Assembly (NCBI RefSeq): GCF_900116065.1
Contig: NZ_FOZV01000002.1
Span: 1 to 64,000 of the forward strand
DNA: 64,000 nucleotides
From: Brevundimonas viscosa
GTDB taxonomy: Bacteria; Pseudomonadota; Alphaproteobacteria; Caulobacterales; Caulobacteraceae
Direction of reading: 5' to 3'
This document shows, piece after piece, positions 54,532 through 62,556 of the stretch. Within the stretch, counting starts at the first letter, position 1; every line of letters starts with the position of its first letter. A program made the translations under genes and the position numbers. The notes beneath the pieces are model-generated. The model ran no database searches. It was not told the DNA's origin and saw only the letters and a program-made list of their open reading frames with translations.

Positions 54532-55300
54532 GACGTGCTCTCCTTCAGGGCCTCAGCGGCAGCTTTGGCTTCGCGGGCCTTGATCGCCGCCCGCAGGCTG
54601 GCCCGGATTTCCGCGACGTTGGTGGGCTTCGGCTTGCTCGACAGCCGGCCCGGCATGGCGGCCTCGTAGGCGTCGTCCAGCCGCCGGATCAGGCTCTTCT
54701 GCCAGTAGGGCAGGCCGCCCGGCACCGCCTCGGCGTAGGCGTTGATCTCGGCCCAGGTGATCTGCTGCGTCGCGAGGCCGACGAGCCGGGTCGGCCTTAG
54801 AGCGGCGAAGTCGTCCCAGACGTGCCGGAGGGCCTCGGGGAAGGGCGGCAGCCGGGCGCCGGCAGCGCCCGCAGCGACGGCCTCGGCGAAGGCGATCAGC
54901 TCTCCGGCGAGGCCTTCATGAAATTTGCCCGGTCAGCGACGAAGACGCGGACCTGCTGCCGGAGCCAGCGCAGACGCTTGTAGAGCTTCTTGGCGTTCTC
55001 CTCCGAGAACTTCAGGACTTCGCCGTCGAGGACGATGCCGCTCCAGCCGACCGTGGCCCGGGCGAGGCGGCTGATCTCCTTGGCCTCCGCCAGTTCGGCC
55101 GTGATCGGCTGCCCGCCACGGAGGCTGCGGTTGACCAACTGGCGGTCGAACTTGACCAGCTCGTCGCTGTCGTCGCCGAGGAGCGTGATCGTGACGGCAG
55201 CCCCGTCCTCCTGAAGCACCGGCTGGCCATCGGGGCCGTGCACCGGCATCGCGACGCCTTCGTTGGCGACGTCGGCCGTGTCGAGAGAAGCGAGGTCCAT
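54528..55300 (-). CDS. Tail assembly chaperone fusion (gpGT-like) via -1 frameshift
   Basis: Ribosomes that slip -1 at 54920-54926 leave the G-like frame after codon 127 and read 130 more residues (HEGLAGELIAFAEAVAAGAA and on) to a stop at 54528, giving a 257-residue fusion. The second part has TWAEINAYAEAVPGGLPYWQ and a charged C-terminal helix. The extension has no own start until an ATG late in the frame. gpG and gpGT of lambda act as tail assembly chaperones before the tape measure gene; position and slip site match exactly. Confidence 0.75.
54879..54926 (-). other. -1 programmed ribosomal frameshift site
   Basis: On the minus strand the heptamer A AAT TTC (54926-54920) fits X XXY YYZ in the zero frame (GCA AAT TTC). 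Five nucleotides later GGCCTCG (54914-54908) can pair with CGAGGCC (54885-54879), forming a stimulatory stem. The zero frame stops at 54896, within the stem region, and the -1 frame is open to 54528. Confidence 0.75.
54896..55300 (-). CDS. Tail assembly chaperone (gpG-like)
   Basis: The 134-residue product of the zero frame ends ANFMKASPES. It has a beta-rich N-terminal half (VTITLLGDDSDELVKFDRQL) and a helical half (FSEENAKKLYKRLRWLRQQV). It lies between the tail tube gene and the tape measure gene, where siphoviruses encode the G/GT chaperones. Confidence 0.75.
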   Translation of the reverse strand: MDLASLDTADVANEGVAMPVHGPDGQPVLQEDGAAVTITLLGDDSDELVKFDRQLVNRSLRGGQPITAELAEAKEISRLARATVGWSGIVLDGEVLKFSEENAKKLYKRLRWLRQQVRVFVADRANFMKASPES

Positions 55301-55362
55301 GGGTTCTGTCCTTGGAAAAGGACGCCGGGGCGCGACCCCGACGTTGAAGTTGAAGGCGGGGA

Positions 55363-55833
55363 TCAGGCGACGGCTTCGGACGGCTCTTCGAAGAAGACGT
55401 TCAGGCCCGCGTTAAAGGTGCGCTTGGTCACGTCGTTGGCGCCGCCGACGTTGTTGCGGGCGCTGAAGATCGGACCGCGACCGTAGAAGGTGGTCGGGGT
55501 GTCGTTGGCGTCGGCCTCGTCGGCCAGCACGATCTTGATCGCGTACTCGTACTTGGTGGCCGCGGCGGCCGCGAGGGCGATCTGGCCGGCGTCAAGCGGG
55601 TCGCGAGCGCACACGATCGGCAGCATGCCGTTATCCACGGCGCCCTTCAGGTGCTGGACGCTCGGGCCCTTCAGCGGCGTGAAGGTCACGTCCTGGGCCT
55701 GCGGACCGAACTCGCCGATGCTCTCGACGCTGCCGATCTCGACGTAGGTCAGACCCTCGAGAGTCGCCTGATCAGTCGCGGCGGTGACCGGGCCGATGAA
55801 GACCGACGACCCTTCGGAAGTACCAATGGCCAT
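55363..55833 (-). CDS. Major tail (tube) protein
   Basis: The 156-residue protein begins MAIGTSEGSSVFIGP and contains VEIGSVESIGEFGPQAQDVT and FYGRGPIFSARNN, matching the pattern of siphovirus tail tube subunits. Its position between the tail terminator-like gene and the chaperones supports the assignment. Confidence 0.75.
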   Translation of the reverse strand: MAIGTSEGSSVFIGPVTAATDQATLEGLTYVEIGSVESIGEFGPQAQDVTFTPLKGPSVQHLKGAVDNGMLPIVCARDPLDAGQIALAAAAATKYEYAIKIVLADEADANDTPTTFYGRGPIFSARNNVGGANDVTKRTFNAGLNVFFEEPSEAVA

Positions 55834-55893
55834 TGCGGCCTCCTGTGATGTTGGTTCCGCAGCCCACGCGGCAGGAGAGGGCGGCCTGGCGCC

Positions 55894-56298
55894 TTAGGAG
55901 GCAGTCCAGGGAATGGTGACCGGCGTCTCGGTCCAGGCGTCGCCCTGCAGGGGGCTGGCGTGCCAAGGCTCGCCGACCTTCACCCGGGCCGAGCCTTCGA
56001 TGAGGACGAGTGCCTTCGGGAAGTGGGCCTTGACCGCGTCGACCGCGGCGCTGGCCTGCACGATGCCCTTGCCCTTGGGCCAGACGACGGTGACCTGCAG
56101 CAGGCCCTGATCGATCCGTCCGGTCTTCAGGCCCGACCAGAACGGTGCGTTCGGGAAGTGGTCGACCCGGAAGTACGGCTTGCCTGTCTCGGGCGTGAAG
56201 GCGACGTCCGGCATGGCCTTCTTCATCACCGGCGAGCCGTAGGTGAGGCTGTCCGCCCGGGCGAGCAGGGCCTTGGCCACTTCAGCCGCTGTCGCCAT
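55894..56298 (-). CDS. Tail completion / terminator protein (DUF4128-like)
   Basis: The 134-residue protein (PYFRVDHFPNAPFWSGLKTG, LLQVTVVWPKGKG) resembles tail terminator proteins that sit just upstream of the tail tube gene. The ATG at 56298 is close to the preceding gene's stop (56301). Confidence 0.65.
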   Translation of the reverse strand: MATAAEVAKALLARADSLTYGSPVMKKAMPDVAFTPETGKPYFRVDHFPNAPFWSGLKTGRIDQGLLQVTVVWPKGKGIVQASAAVDAVKAHFPKALVLIEGSARVKVGEPWHASPLQGDAWTETPVTIPWTAS

Positions 56299-56300
56299 GC

Positions 56301-56744
56301 TCAGCCTCCGGTGCGGGCTTTCACCTCGTCGCAGACAGACGAGACGATCTGAGGCCAGCGCTGCGCCGCCAGAGCGACCCATCGGTCACCGGGCTGGCCC
56401 CGGGCGCCGTACTCGCGCGGGCGGGCATAGTTGGCCGTGTAGACGAAGGTCAGCGGCTGGGTGATCTCGGCCCCGGCGATCACCAGGCTGATCTGGCCAG
56501 CGTCGTAGCTGAAGGCCGCGGGGCCGTCGGGCTTCTCTCGCGTCGCCGGCAGGGCGACAGAGGTGGTCCCGATGAGCGAAGCCCTTAGAAAGCCGGTGTT
56601 GACCCGGAGATTGCCGCCGAGGCCCCGAGGGGTCTGCATCACCTCAACGACGCGCTGGGCGCTCTCCTTGTGGACCGCCTCCCTCCGCTCCTTCGTCTTC
56701 GCCACGAAGGCGCTGATCTGGGCGGAGAAGGAGCCTTGGGCCAT
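56301..56744 (-). CDS. HK97 gp10-like neck/tail completion protein
   Basis: The 147-residue protein has VDTGFLRASL-like VNTGFLRASLIGTTS and VYTANYARPREYGARGQPG, features of gp10-type head-tail joining proteins. The ATG at 56744 is chosen because the sequence upstream is in the overlapping small ORF. Confidence 0.65.
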   Translation of the reverse strand: MAQGSFSAQISAFVAKTKERREAVHKESAQRVVEVMQTPRGLGGNLRVNTGFLRASLIGTTSVALPATREKPDGPAAFSYDAGQISLVIAGAEITQPLTFVYTANYARPREYGARGQPGDRWVALAAQRWPQIVSSVCDEVKARTGG

Positions 56745-56749
56745 AGTGG

Positions 56750-56947
56750 CTAGGCGTCGGCGCGGGCGAACCGCTCCCGCATCTCCGACTGATGCAGGTC
56801 GACTGCGGCCGACTTGACTGCGGCTTCGGCCTCCTGAACCGCATTGAGCGCGGCGGTGTAGTTGGGATGGGCGGGGAGGGCCTCGATGCGATGCGCGAGG
56901 CTGTTCAGGTCGTTCGCGATGATCGCGGCGAGGGATTGGTGGTGCAC
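56750..56947 (-). CDS. Small phage helical protein, unknown
   Basis: The 65-residue helical protein starts at a GTG (56947) with CAGGAG upstream. It has no recognisable domain and lies between the head morphogenesis gene and the gp10-like gene. Confidence 0.55.
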   Translation of the reverse strand: MHHQSLAAIIANDLNSLAHRIEALPAHPNYTAALNAVQEAEAAVKSAAVDLHQSEMRERFARADA

Positions 56948-56961
56948 GTTCTGGCTCCTGA

Positions 56962-58002
56962 TCAGCGGAGGTTGGCGAGGAAGTCGATCCGGGTCTCGCA
57001 GACACACCGGCAGCCGATGGTCTCCGAGGCCGGGGCTCCGAGGCTCGTGTCGCCGGGGAAGAGCATCCGGGCGCCGGAGGGGCTGACGAAGGCCTCGGCC
57101 AGCTTCACGCTGTCGCCGTTCAGGCCCCGATGAGTGTGGCGGACCCTCAGGTCCCCGGCCGAGCGCCAGACCCGGCGGACGGCCGACTCCGCGATCTTGC
57201 CCGACGCGACTGCCTGCCGGATGGCCTCGTAGGCGGCCCGGTTCAGCGAGGTCAGGGCTTCGGTCCGGCCGATCATCTCGCCCCGGAGCTGGAGAAGGCG
57301 GCGCTCGTAGGCGGTGATGGCCTTGGCGGCGATCTCGGCCGGGACCGGCTTCTCCTCGCGGATGGCCTTGGTCACCGACCGGTCGAAGCGCTTATCCCGG
57401 CGGCCGCGGGTCAGGTACTGGCGCATCAGGGCAGGGTCGCCGGAGGCCAGTTCGTCCCGGGCGTTGCGGGCATATCCCTCCTGCGCCTGTGTCAGGCCGA
57501 GGATGCCGCCCTCGCGTCGCCCCGTCGCCCGGTTCACCCGGCCGACGATGTCCAGCGCGGCCGAGCGCGGGTTCCGGCCGGTCTCCATGCTGGCCAGCAG
57601 GGACATGCGGACCGCAGCGCGCTGATCCTCGGTGATGCGGGTCACCAGCCTGGCCGAGTGGTCGCGGAGCCAAGCCTCCGCCTCCGGGTTCCGGCCGTCG
57701 AAGCGGACCGTCAGCGCGGTTCCGTCGGGAAGCCGGCGGGGAAGAGCCTCGGCCGCCTTCCTGCCGCCCTCGGCATGCGCGTCCCGGATCCGGTCGAGCA
57801 TCTCGTCGTAGGCGGCCGGATCGATGTCCAGCGTCTCCAGCGCGCCTTCGATGTCACGCGCCTCGATGCGGGCGACGAGCCGCTGAAGCTGGACGGCGGA
57901 CCGGATGTCCTCGACGGCCCGGAGGAAGGCGTCGGCGACCAACCGGCCATAGCGATCCTGCAGGTCGTTGAAGACCTGCTGGAACGCCCCGGTTCTGGCC
58001 AT
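56962..58002 (-). CDS. Phage head morphogenesis protein (Mu gpF / SPP1 gp7-like)
   Basis: The 346-residue protein is helical in its first two thirds and ends with the gpF-like domain: MIGRTEALTSLNRAAYEAI, RHTHRGLNGDSV and ETIGCRCVCETRI with the typical Cys-x-Cys. Such minor head proteins usually follow the portal gene; here it lies among the connector genes. Confidence 0.75.
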   Translation of the reverse strand: MARTGAFQQVFNDLQDRYGRLVADAFLRAVEDIRSAVQLQRLVARIEARDIEGALETLDIDPAAYDEMLDRIRDAHAEGGRKAAEALPRRLPDGTALTVRFDGRNPEAEAWLRDHSARLVTRITEDQRAAVRMSLLASMETGRNPRSAALDIVGRVNRATGRREGGILGLTQAQEGYARNARDELASGDPALMRQYLTRGRRDKRFDRSVTKAIREEKPVPAEIAAKAITAYERRLLQLRGEMIGRTEALTSLNRAAYEAIRQAVASGKIAESAVRRVWRSAGDLRVRHTHRGLNGDSVKLAEAFVSPSGARMLFPGDTSLGAPASETIGCRCVCETRIDFLANLR

Positions 58003-58011
58003 GTCAGCCCT

Positions 58012-58046
58012 CCGAACAGAACGGCCCGGCGGATGAGGCCGGGCCG
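58012..58046 (-). terminator. Hairpin before the head morphogenesis gene
   Basis: On the minus strand GGCCCGGC and GCCGGGCC (58038-58045 and 58023-58030) pair around a 7-nt loop and are followed by GTTCTGTT. It may reduce read-through between the connector genes and the downstream tail genes. Confidence 0.5.
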
Positions 58047-58073
58047 CTTTCATTCTTCATGCGGATACGGCGA

Positions 58074-58373
58074 CTAGGCCGCGATCAGCCCCGCTCCGAC
58101 GGCGCCGGAACTCGCGAGCTGATGGCGGGCGAAGTGGCGCTGTTCGCGACGGGCCTGGAACGAGATCACCTGCGCACGCTGGACCTGCGTCAGCCGCTGG
58201 GCGGAAGGCTCCGGGGCGACGACGTCGAGCGTCGCGGGGAAGGCGATGTCGTACATCTCCCGCAGCGCCGAGCCGGCGGCCGAGAAGATGGAGGTGGTGG
58301 CCGAAGCGACGGCCGAGCAGGCGTAGATGATGGCGCAGCCGATCAGGCTGAACACCGACAGCAGTCGGGTCAT
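58074..58373 (-). CDS. Small phage protein with N-terminal hydrophobic segment
   Basis: The 99-residue protein begins MTRLLSVFSLIGCAIIYACS with a membrane or signal-like segment and continues with Ala/Gln/Arg-rich sequence. GGGAG precedes the ATG. Function unknown. Confidence 0.55.
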   Translation of the reverse strand: MTRLLSVFSLIGCAIIYACSAVASATTSIFSAAGSALREMYDIAFPATLDVVAPEPSAQRLTQVQRAQVISFQARREQRHFARHQLASSGAVGAGLIAA

Positions 58374-58448
58374 GATGGTCTCCCATGGGTGTGAAGCCGC
58401 TCTGAGGCGAACGGCAGTCCTTCGGGTCAGGCCCGAACTTGTCCGAGG

Positions 58449-58658
58449 TCAGTCCTCGATGATCGCCCTGGTGTGCACGCCCGCGGCGGCCATGTGGTCG
58501 AGATAGGCGTCCAGATGGGCGTGGGCCGCAGCCCGGATCGCTTCCTGATCGGCCTCAGGAGCCCCGCGCATCGCGCTGCCGGTGATCGCCTTGCCCTGCG
58601 AGATGATGTCCTGCAGCGACGCCGTGGCCAGCACCAGCGCTTCCTTGCGGTCGGTCAT
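58449..58658 (-). CDS. Small phage protein, unknown
   Basis: The 69-residue helical protein (MTDRKEALVLATASLQDIIS) starts at 58658 and overlaps the previous connector gene by 4 nt, so it is co-translated with the head-tail module. Confidence 0.55.
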   Translation of the reverse strand: MTDRKEALVLATASLQDIISQGKAITGSAMRGAPEADQEAIRAAAHAHLDAYLDHMAAAGVHTRAIIED

Positions 58659-59020
58659 CGACGAGCCTGCACCCAGTAGAAGACGGGCACGCCGGCCGGG
58701 GAAAGCGGGTCGACGGCGATGACACTGTAGGCCTGACCGGCGGCGTCCAGCAACTGATGCTCCGTGGAGGGCTCGACCGGAAGGCCCTTGGCCGCGACGA
58801 GGATGCGCTTGTCCGTGGCAAGGATCCGGGTGCCGTCGACGTCGCTCTTCTCGAACTCCAGCACGGCCATGACGGCGTCGTGGTCGGTGATCGTCGGCTC
58901 GCCCGGGTCGTAGGATGGGCCAGAGCCGGGCGTCTCGACCCGGAGCTTGCCGGTCTGGCCAAACTTCTGGATCAGGCGCTCGGCGGTGGCCGCGGCGCGG
59001 GTGTAGTCGAAGCCGGTCAT
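58655..59020 (-). CDS. Head-tail connector protein
   Basis: The 121-residue protein (MTGFDYTRAAATAERLIQKF, LRVETPGSGPSYDPGEPTIT) looks like small head-closure/neck proteins of siphoviruses. It overlaps its neighbours by 4 and 1 nt. Confidence 0.6.
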   Translation of the reverse strand: MTGFDYTRAAATAERLIQKFGQTGKLRVETPGSGPSYDPGEPTITDHDAVMAVLEFEKSDVDGTRILATDKRILVAAKGLPVEPSTEHQLLDAAGQAYSVIAVDPLSPAGVPVFYWVQARR

Positions 59021-59496
59021 CAGACGGCGAAGATGGCGGTCTCGGGCCGCCGGAACAGCGGCGAGAGCAGGCCTTCCACCACGGCGAGACGAATGGTGGC
59101 GTCGGCGAGCACGTCGCCGGAGGAAGTCGCATACTCAACCTCGAGCGGACCGACCTTCTCGCGCTTCACGGCCGCAGCGCCGGAGGTGGCGGCGGACAGA
59201 CCCCCTGGGTTCTCCGCCTCATACAGCGCAGCCGCATAGCTGGCCTGCACGACGGCGGTGGGAATGGTGTCGGAGGCGATCTCCGAGCCGTAGGCGGTGG
59301 CGCCGGTGCGCGGCCATGCGCGCTCCTGGGCGACGCCATCGGTCGGAACCCCGAGGAAGCGGGAGCCATAGACGCCGTCGACATAGGCGCTCCCGCGTTG
59401 GCGCAGCACGGCGGACGACAGCGATCCGTCGGGCAGGGCGTGACCGTTGTCGGCCAGCCATGCCGCGAAGCCGCTGTCGTCGCCGTAGCCGGCCAT
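59020..59496 (-). CDS. Head-tail adaptor, DnaT-like SSB family
   Basis: The 158-residue protein has the small-residue-rich pattern SAYVDGVYGSRFLG and AWPRTGATAYGSEI seen in the phage DnaT-like ssDNA-binding/adaptor family (WPRTG motif). It is the first connector after the capsid genes. Confidence 0.7.
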   Translation of the reverse strand: MAGYGDDSGFAAWLADNGHALPDGSLSSAVLRQRGSAYVDGVYGSRFLGVPTDGVAQERAWPRTGATAYGSEIASDTIPTAVVQASYAAALYEAENPGGLSAATSGAAAVKREKVGPLEVEYATSSGDVLADATIRLAVVEGLLSPLFRRPETAIFAV

Positions 59497-59498
59497 GG

Positions 59499-59810
59499 TC
59501 AGGCGGCCTTCGCTTCGCGGGCCAGTTCGATGGCCGCGACGATGTCGGCCTTCTTGGTGGCGTCGCCGAGGTCGATCTCTTCCGCCTCAGCCACCGCCTT
59601 CAGCTCGTTGACGGTCATGTCGCCGAGCTCCTTGGGGCCGTCGTCATCGTCGTCGACCGCCTTCGGTCGGCTGAACCAGCCGGTGCGCTTGGCCGACTTG
59701 GCCTCGGCCTCACTGATCTCGACGTCGACCGTCTTGCCCGGCTCGACGTAGACGAGGCCGTTGACGGTGTTCAGGCCCTTGGGGCCCGAGGTGTGGTTCG
59801 TGAACTTCAT
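59499..59810 (-). CDS. Small capsid-associated protein with a Rho-N/SAP-like end
   Basis: The 103-residue protein has a beta-rich N-terminal half (LNTVNGLVYVEPGKTVDVEI), an acidic linker (VDDDDDGPKE) and a short helix-extended-helix (MTVNELKAVAEAEEIDLGD) like Rho-N/SAP modules. Probably a head accessory. Confidence 0.55.
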   Translation of the reverse strand: MKFTNHTSGPKGLNTVNGLVYVEPGKTVDVEISEAEAKSAKRTGWFSRPKAVDDDDDGPKELGDMTVNELKAVAEAEEIDLGDATKKADIVAAIELAREAKAA

Positions 59811-59834
59811 CGGTTCTGTTCCCTGAATGAGGTT

Positions 59835-59860
59835 CGGCCCCCGCCATGAGGCAGGGGCCG
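59835..59860 (-). terminator. Hairpin after the capsid gene
   Basis: CGGCCCC (59835-59841) and GGGGCCG (59854-59860) form a stem just downstream of the capsid stop. No T-run; a partial terminator or mRNA stabiliser that would favour capsid expression. Confidence 0.35.
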
Positions 59861-59866
59861 GGTTCC

Positions 59867-60958
59867 TCAGATGCCGTCGCGGTAGGTCATGGCCTTCGGC
59901 AGGCGGACCTCGGTCCCGCCGACGTTCATGATGCCGCCGACCTCGTAGGTCATGGACGACTTCTGGAACGGCGGCAGGAACTCGTGATCGCCCGGCAGGT
60001 GGAACTGGGCGACCTCCGGCGAGGCGTCGTAGGCGATCATGCGATCGGTGTCCGACGCGCCGGCGCCCGCGAGTTCACGGATCGGCACGAAGTTGATGTT
60101 CTCGCCGCCGTCCCGGTTGCCCCGGATGTAGGCGAGGATCGTCGTGCCGGTGTCCGACATGCGGGTCTGCTCGATGTAGCGGAGCTTCTGCGTCGGCAGG
60201 CCCACGGTCGTCGCCGTGTGGGTTTCCCCGGTCTGGGTCTCGACCGCGTTCACGGCGGCCCAGATGTCGCGGCTGATCTGGTCCGGCGTCTTGGTCGCCC
60301 AGGTCGTGGCCGAGCCGGTGCCGTCGGCCGCCACGTTCGCGGCGGGGACGTTGGCGTCGTTGATCAGGCCGGTCCAGCCCTTCTCCGAAGCCGCGGTGCC
60401 GGGCGCGCGGCCCGTCATGGCAACCGACCGCTTGAAGAACTGCGCCGCCTTGCGGGCCGCGGCAGCCTTGTCGGCGGACAGCGAGCGGCCGAGCTTCGCG
60501 GCGCGCTGCAGCTCCTGCGTCGACCACTCGTACCCGATGCCGGCCAGGTAGAAGCCGCGGCTCGACTGGTTCATCAGCGTGGAGGCGTAGGGCATATCGA
60601 AGCCCTTGCCGCTCAGGAACTCGGCCTTGCCGGCCTCGTCCATGCTGTAGAACACGGTCCCGACGTCCCACATGTCGCCGTCCGTGTTGATCGGGATGAG
60701 CCCGGTCAGGTCGGCGTTCGGATAGCGGCGCAGGTAGACCTGCGTCTCGATCCGGTAGAGCTGCGGGGTCAGGAAGGCGCGGCCGACCTGGGCGTCCACG
60801 AAGAACTCGTTGGCCTTGTCGCCGAAGGTGGCGGCGAGGGCGGCGTCGTATGCAGCCCAGCGCTGGAAGGCGAGCTCGCGCTGGCTGGCGTCAGCCGCGA
60901 GGAAGGACCCGACGTCGGTGAACAGGCCACCGGTCGCGTCAGCGAGATTGATGATCAT
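59867..60958 (-). CDS. Major capsid protein (DUF2184-like, HK97 fold)
   Basis: The 363-residue protein follows protease/scaffold and cement genes. It has an N-terminal helical segment without an obvious cleaved delta domain and patterns such as YRIETQVYLRRYPNADLTGL, GKAEFLSGKGFDMPYAS and MTYEVGGIMNVGGTEVRLP. It matches DUF2184 (encapsulin-like) capsid subunits. Confidence 0.75.
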   Translation of the reverse strand: MIINLADATGGLFTDVGSFLAADASQRELAFQRWAAYDAALAATFGDKANEFFVDAQVGRAFLTPQLYRIETQVYLRRYPNADLTGLIPINTDGDMWDVGTVFYSMDEAGKAEFLSGKGFDMPYASTLMNQSSRGFYLAGIGYEWSTQELQRAAKLGRSLSADKAAAARKAAQFFKRSVAMTGRAPGTAASEKGWTGLINDANVPAANVAADGTGSATTWATKTPDQISRDIWAAVNAVETQTGETHTATTVGLPTQKLRYIEQTRMSDTGTTILAYIRGNRDGGENINFVPIRELAGAGASDTDRMIAYDASPEVAQFHLPGDHEFLPPFQKSSMTYEVGGIMNVGGTEVRLPKAMTYRDGI

Positions 60959-60970
60959 GTCCGGTGCCCC

Positions 60971-61444
60971 TTAGCGCTTGGCGATGCGGGCGAGGCCCGT
61001 CGCGGAGGTGGTGTCGTCGAAGACCCAGCCGTTGGTCCCGATGTGGGTGGCGTCGGCAGCGGTGTCGCCGATGGCGTCCGCCGCGCCCGCGCCGGTGCCG
61101 ACCGTGACGGCAGCGCCGTCCGCGTTCGCGCCGGTGGCGGTGACCCAGATCACGCCCTGGGTCAGGATCGCGACGTCGTCGTACTGCTGGTACTTGTCCG
61201 CCGTCTGGCCGGCGAGCAGGCCGAGCGCCTCGTGGGCGATGGTCCAGCCCAGGAAGGTGTCGGCGGTGCCCACGGTGGCGGTGCAGCCGTGATCGCCCGA
61301 GCCCCGGTAGACCGGGACCCCGAAGCCGATGCCGGCGGCATCCTCGCAGGTGCGCGAGATGCGGTTGGAGGTTTCGCCGTTGGCGATCATGCCCGCGTAG
61401 CCCGCGGCCAGGTTCTCGGCGTAGGTGTCCTGAAGAACAGCCAT
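60971..61444 (-). CDS. Capsid cement/decoration protein (DUF2190-like)
   Basis: The 157-residue, Ala/Gly/Thr-rich beta protein contains GFGVPVYRGSGDHGCTATVG, and VIWVTATGANADGAAVTVG. This pattern resembles structural cement proteins placed just before the capsid gene. Confidence 0.7.
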   Translation of the reverse strand: MAVLQDTYAENLAAGYAGMIANGETSNRISRTCEDAAGIGFGVPVYRGSGDHGCTATVGTADTFLGWTIAHEALGLLAGQTADKYQQYDDVAILTQGVIWVTATGANADGAAVTVGTGAGAADAIGDTAADATHIGTNGWVFDDTTSATGLARIAKR

Positions 61445-61457
61445 TGTCTGGGCTCCC

Positions 61458-61961
61458 TTAGTTCAGGCTGGCGAGACGCGCGGCGTCCCGGATGGAGGCG
61501 ACGGGGGCGACCGACGTGTTCGCGTCGGCGATGGTCGAGCGCAGCGGATCGGCCGGCTTCAGGTCGGCCGTCTTCAGGTCGAAGGCGGCGTCGACGTAGG
61601 CGTCCGACTTGTCCTTGGCCCCGTCGCCCAGGACGGCGCGCTTGATCTCGGCGTTGGTCTTGCCGTCGACCACGACCTTGGCGTCCAGCGCCCTGGCCTT
61701 GGCGACGATGCTGGCGCGTTCGGCGACCAGAGCGTCGAGGGCGGCGCCGTCAATGACCTTGGCCTTCAGGTCCGCGATCTCCGCGTCCTTCTTCGCCAGC
61801 TCGGCGTCCTTGGCGGCGAGAGCGGCGTCGTGGGTGGTCTTGGCGGTCGCCAGAGCGGCGTCCGCGGTGGAGAGCAGGCCGCGCAGCTTCTCGATAGCCG
61901 CGATGCCCGCGTCCGTGGTTTCGACCGGGAGGCCGTCCACGGTGATGGTCTTGAGCGTCAT
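61458..61961 (-). CDS. Possible internally started scaffold protein
   Basis: Inside the DUF2213 gene an ATG at 61961 has GGAG 8 nt upstream. It would yield a 167-residue protein equal to the C-terminal coiled coil (AKTTHDAALAAKDAELAKKD). Nested protease/scaffold pairs are known in lambda (C/Nu3). Inference only. Confidence 0.35.
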   Translation of the reverse strand: MTLKTITVDGLPVETTDAGIAAIEKLRGLLSTADAALATAKTTHDAALAAKDAELAKKDAEIADLKAKVIDGAALDALVAERASIVAKARALDAKVVVDGKTNAEIKRAVLGDGAKDKSDAYVDAAFDLKTADLKPADPLRSTIADANTSVAPVASIRDAARLASLN

Positions 61962-62540
61962 GTGACGGTCTCCATGGTGAAGGGGCGCAGGGTCTTGGCC
62001 GGTCTCGGGAGCGCCCTGGTCTCCGACACGGCAATGGGGGCCGGCGCGGCCTTTCGGCACGAGCGCCAGATGGTTGATCCGGATGTCCCGCTGGACCGCC
62101 TGATAGGACTCGCCTTCCGGCGTCACCCCGTCCTCGAAGGCGAGGTCGCAGACGTAGCCCATGCTGATCTCGCGGGTGCCGTCCTGCACGGCCTTGATCG
62201 CCGCGGCGTCCATGAGAGCCAGCGGGACCTTCACGAAACCGCCGTCCCGGACGACGTCGCCGCCGACGATGCCGACGGCCAGCTTCTTCCAGCTGTCAGC
62301 CGTCACGGCCTCGGCCGGGTGGTTGATGGTCACCGGCTTGAAGCCATAGCTGGCGAGGCTGTCGGCCGCGAAGACGCTCTCCGGCGGCCGGTAGACGTTG
62401 ACGACAGCCAGATCCGGCCGGCCCACCTCGCGCCCGGCGTACTGCTGGATGCCGGTGCGGGCGGCGCGGACCTCGGCGACGGCGTATCCGTCCCGGGTCA
62501 GGCGCACGCCTGCGATCGGCGCGGCGTCCGTGAACTGCAT
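61458..62540 (-). CDS. DUF2213 prohead protease/scaffold protein
   Basis: The 360-residue protein has the DUF2213 N-terminal part (VRLTRDGYAVAEVRAARTGI, FKPVTINHPAE, REISMGYVCDL) and a C-terminal coiled coil (residues about 215-290) that probably acts as scaffold. It lies between portal and cement genes as expected. The start is the ATG at 62540, 16 nt after the portal gene ends. Confidence 0.75.
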   Translation of the reverse strand: MQFTDAAPIAGVRLTRDGYAVAEVRAARTGIQQYAGREVGRPDLAVVNVYRPPESVFAADSLASYGFKPVTINHPAEAVTADSWKKLAVGIVGGDVVRDGGFVKVPLALMDAAAIKAVQDGTREISMGYVCDLAFEDGVTPEGESYQAVQRDIRINHLALVPKGRAGPHCRVGDQGAPETGQDPAPLHHGDRHMTLKTITVDGLPVETTDAGIAAIEKLRGLLSTADAALATAKTTHDAALAAKDAELAKKDAEIADLKAKVIDGAALDALVAERASIVAKARALDAKVVVDGKTNAEIKRAVLGDGAKDKSDAYVDAAFDLKTADLKPADPLRSTIADANTSVAPVASIRDAARLASLN

Positions 62541-62556
62541 GGCGATGTCCTCGGGT

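Noticed and set aside
61960..62060. Frameshift fusing two genes in the DUF2213 region
   Set aside because: An alternative frame ends in an ATGA with the internal ATG, but DUF2213 proteins with a fused coiled coil exist, so one ORF is the simpler reading.
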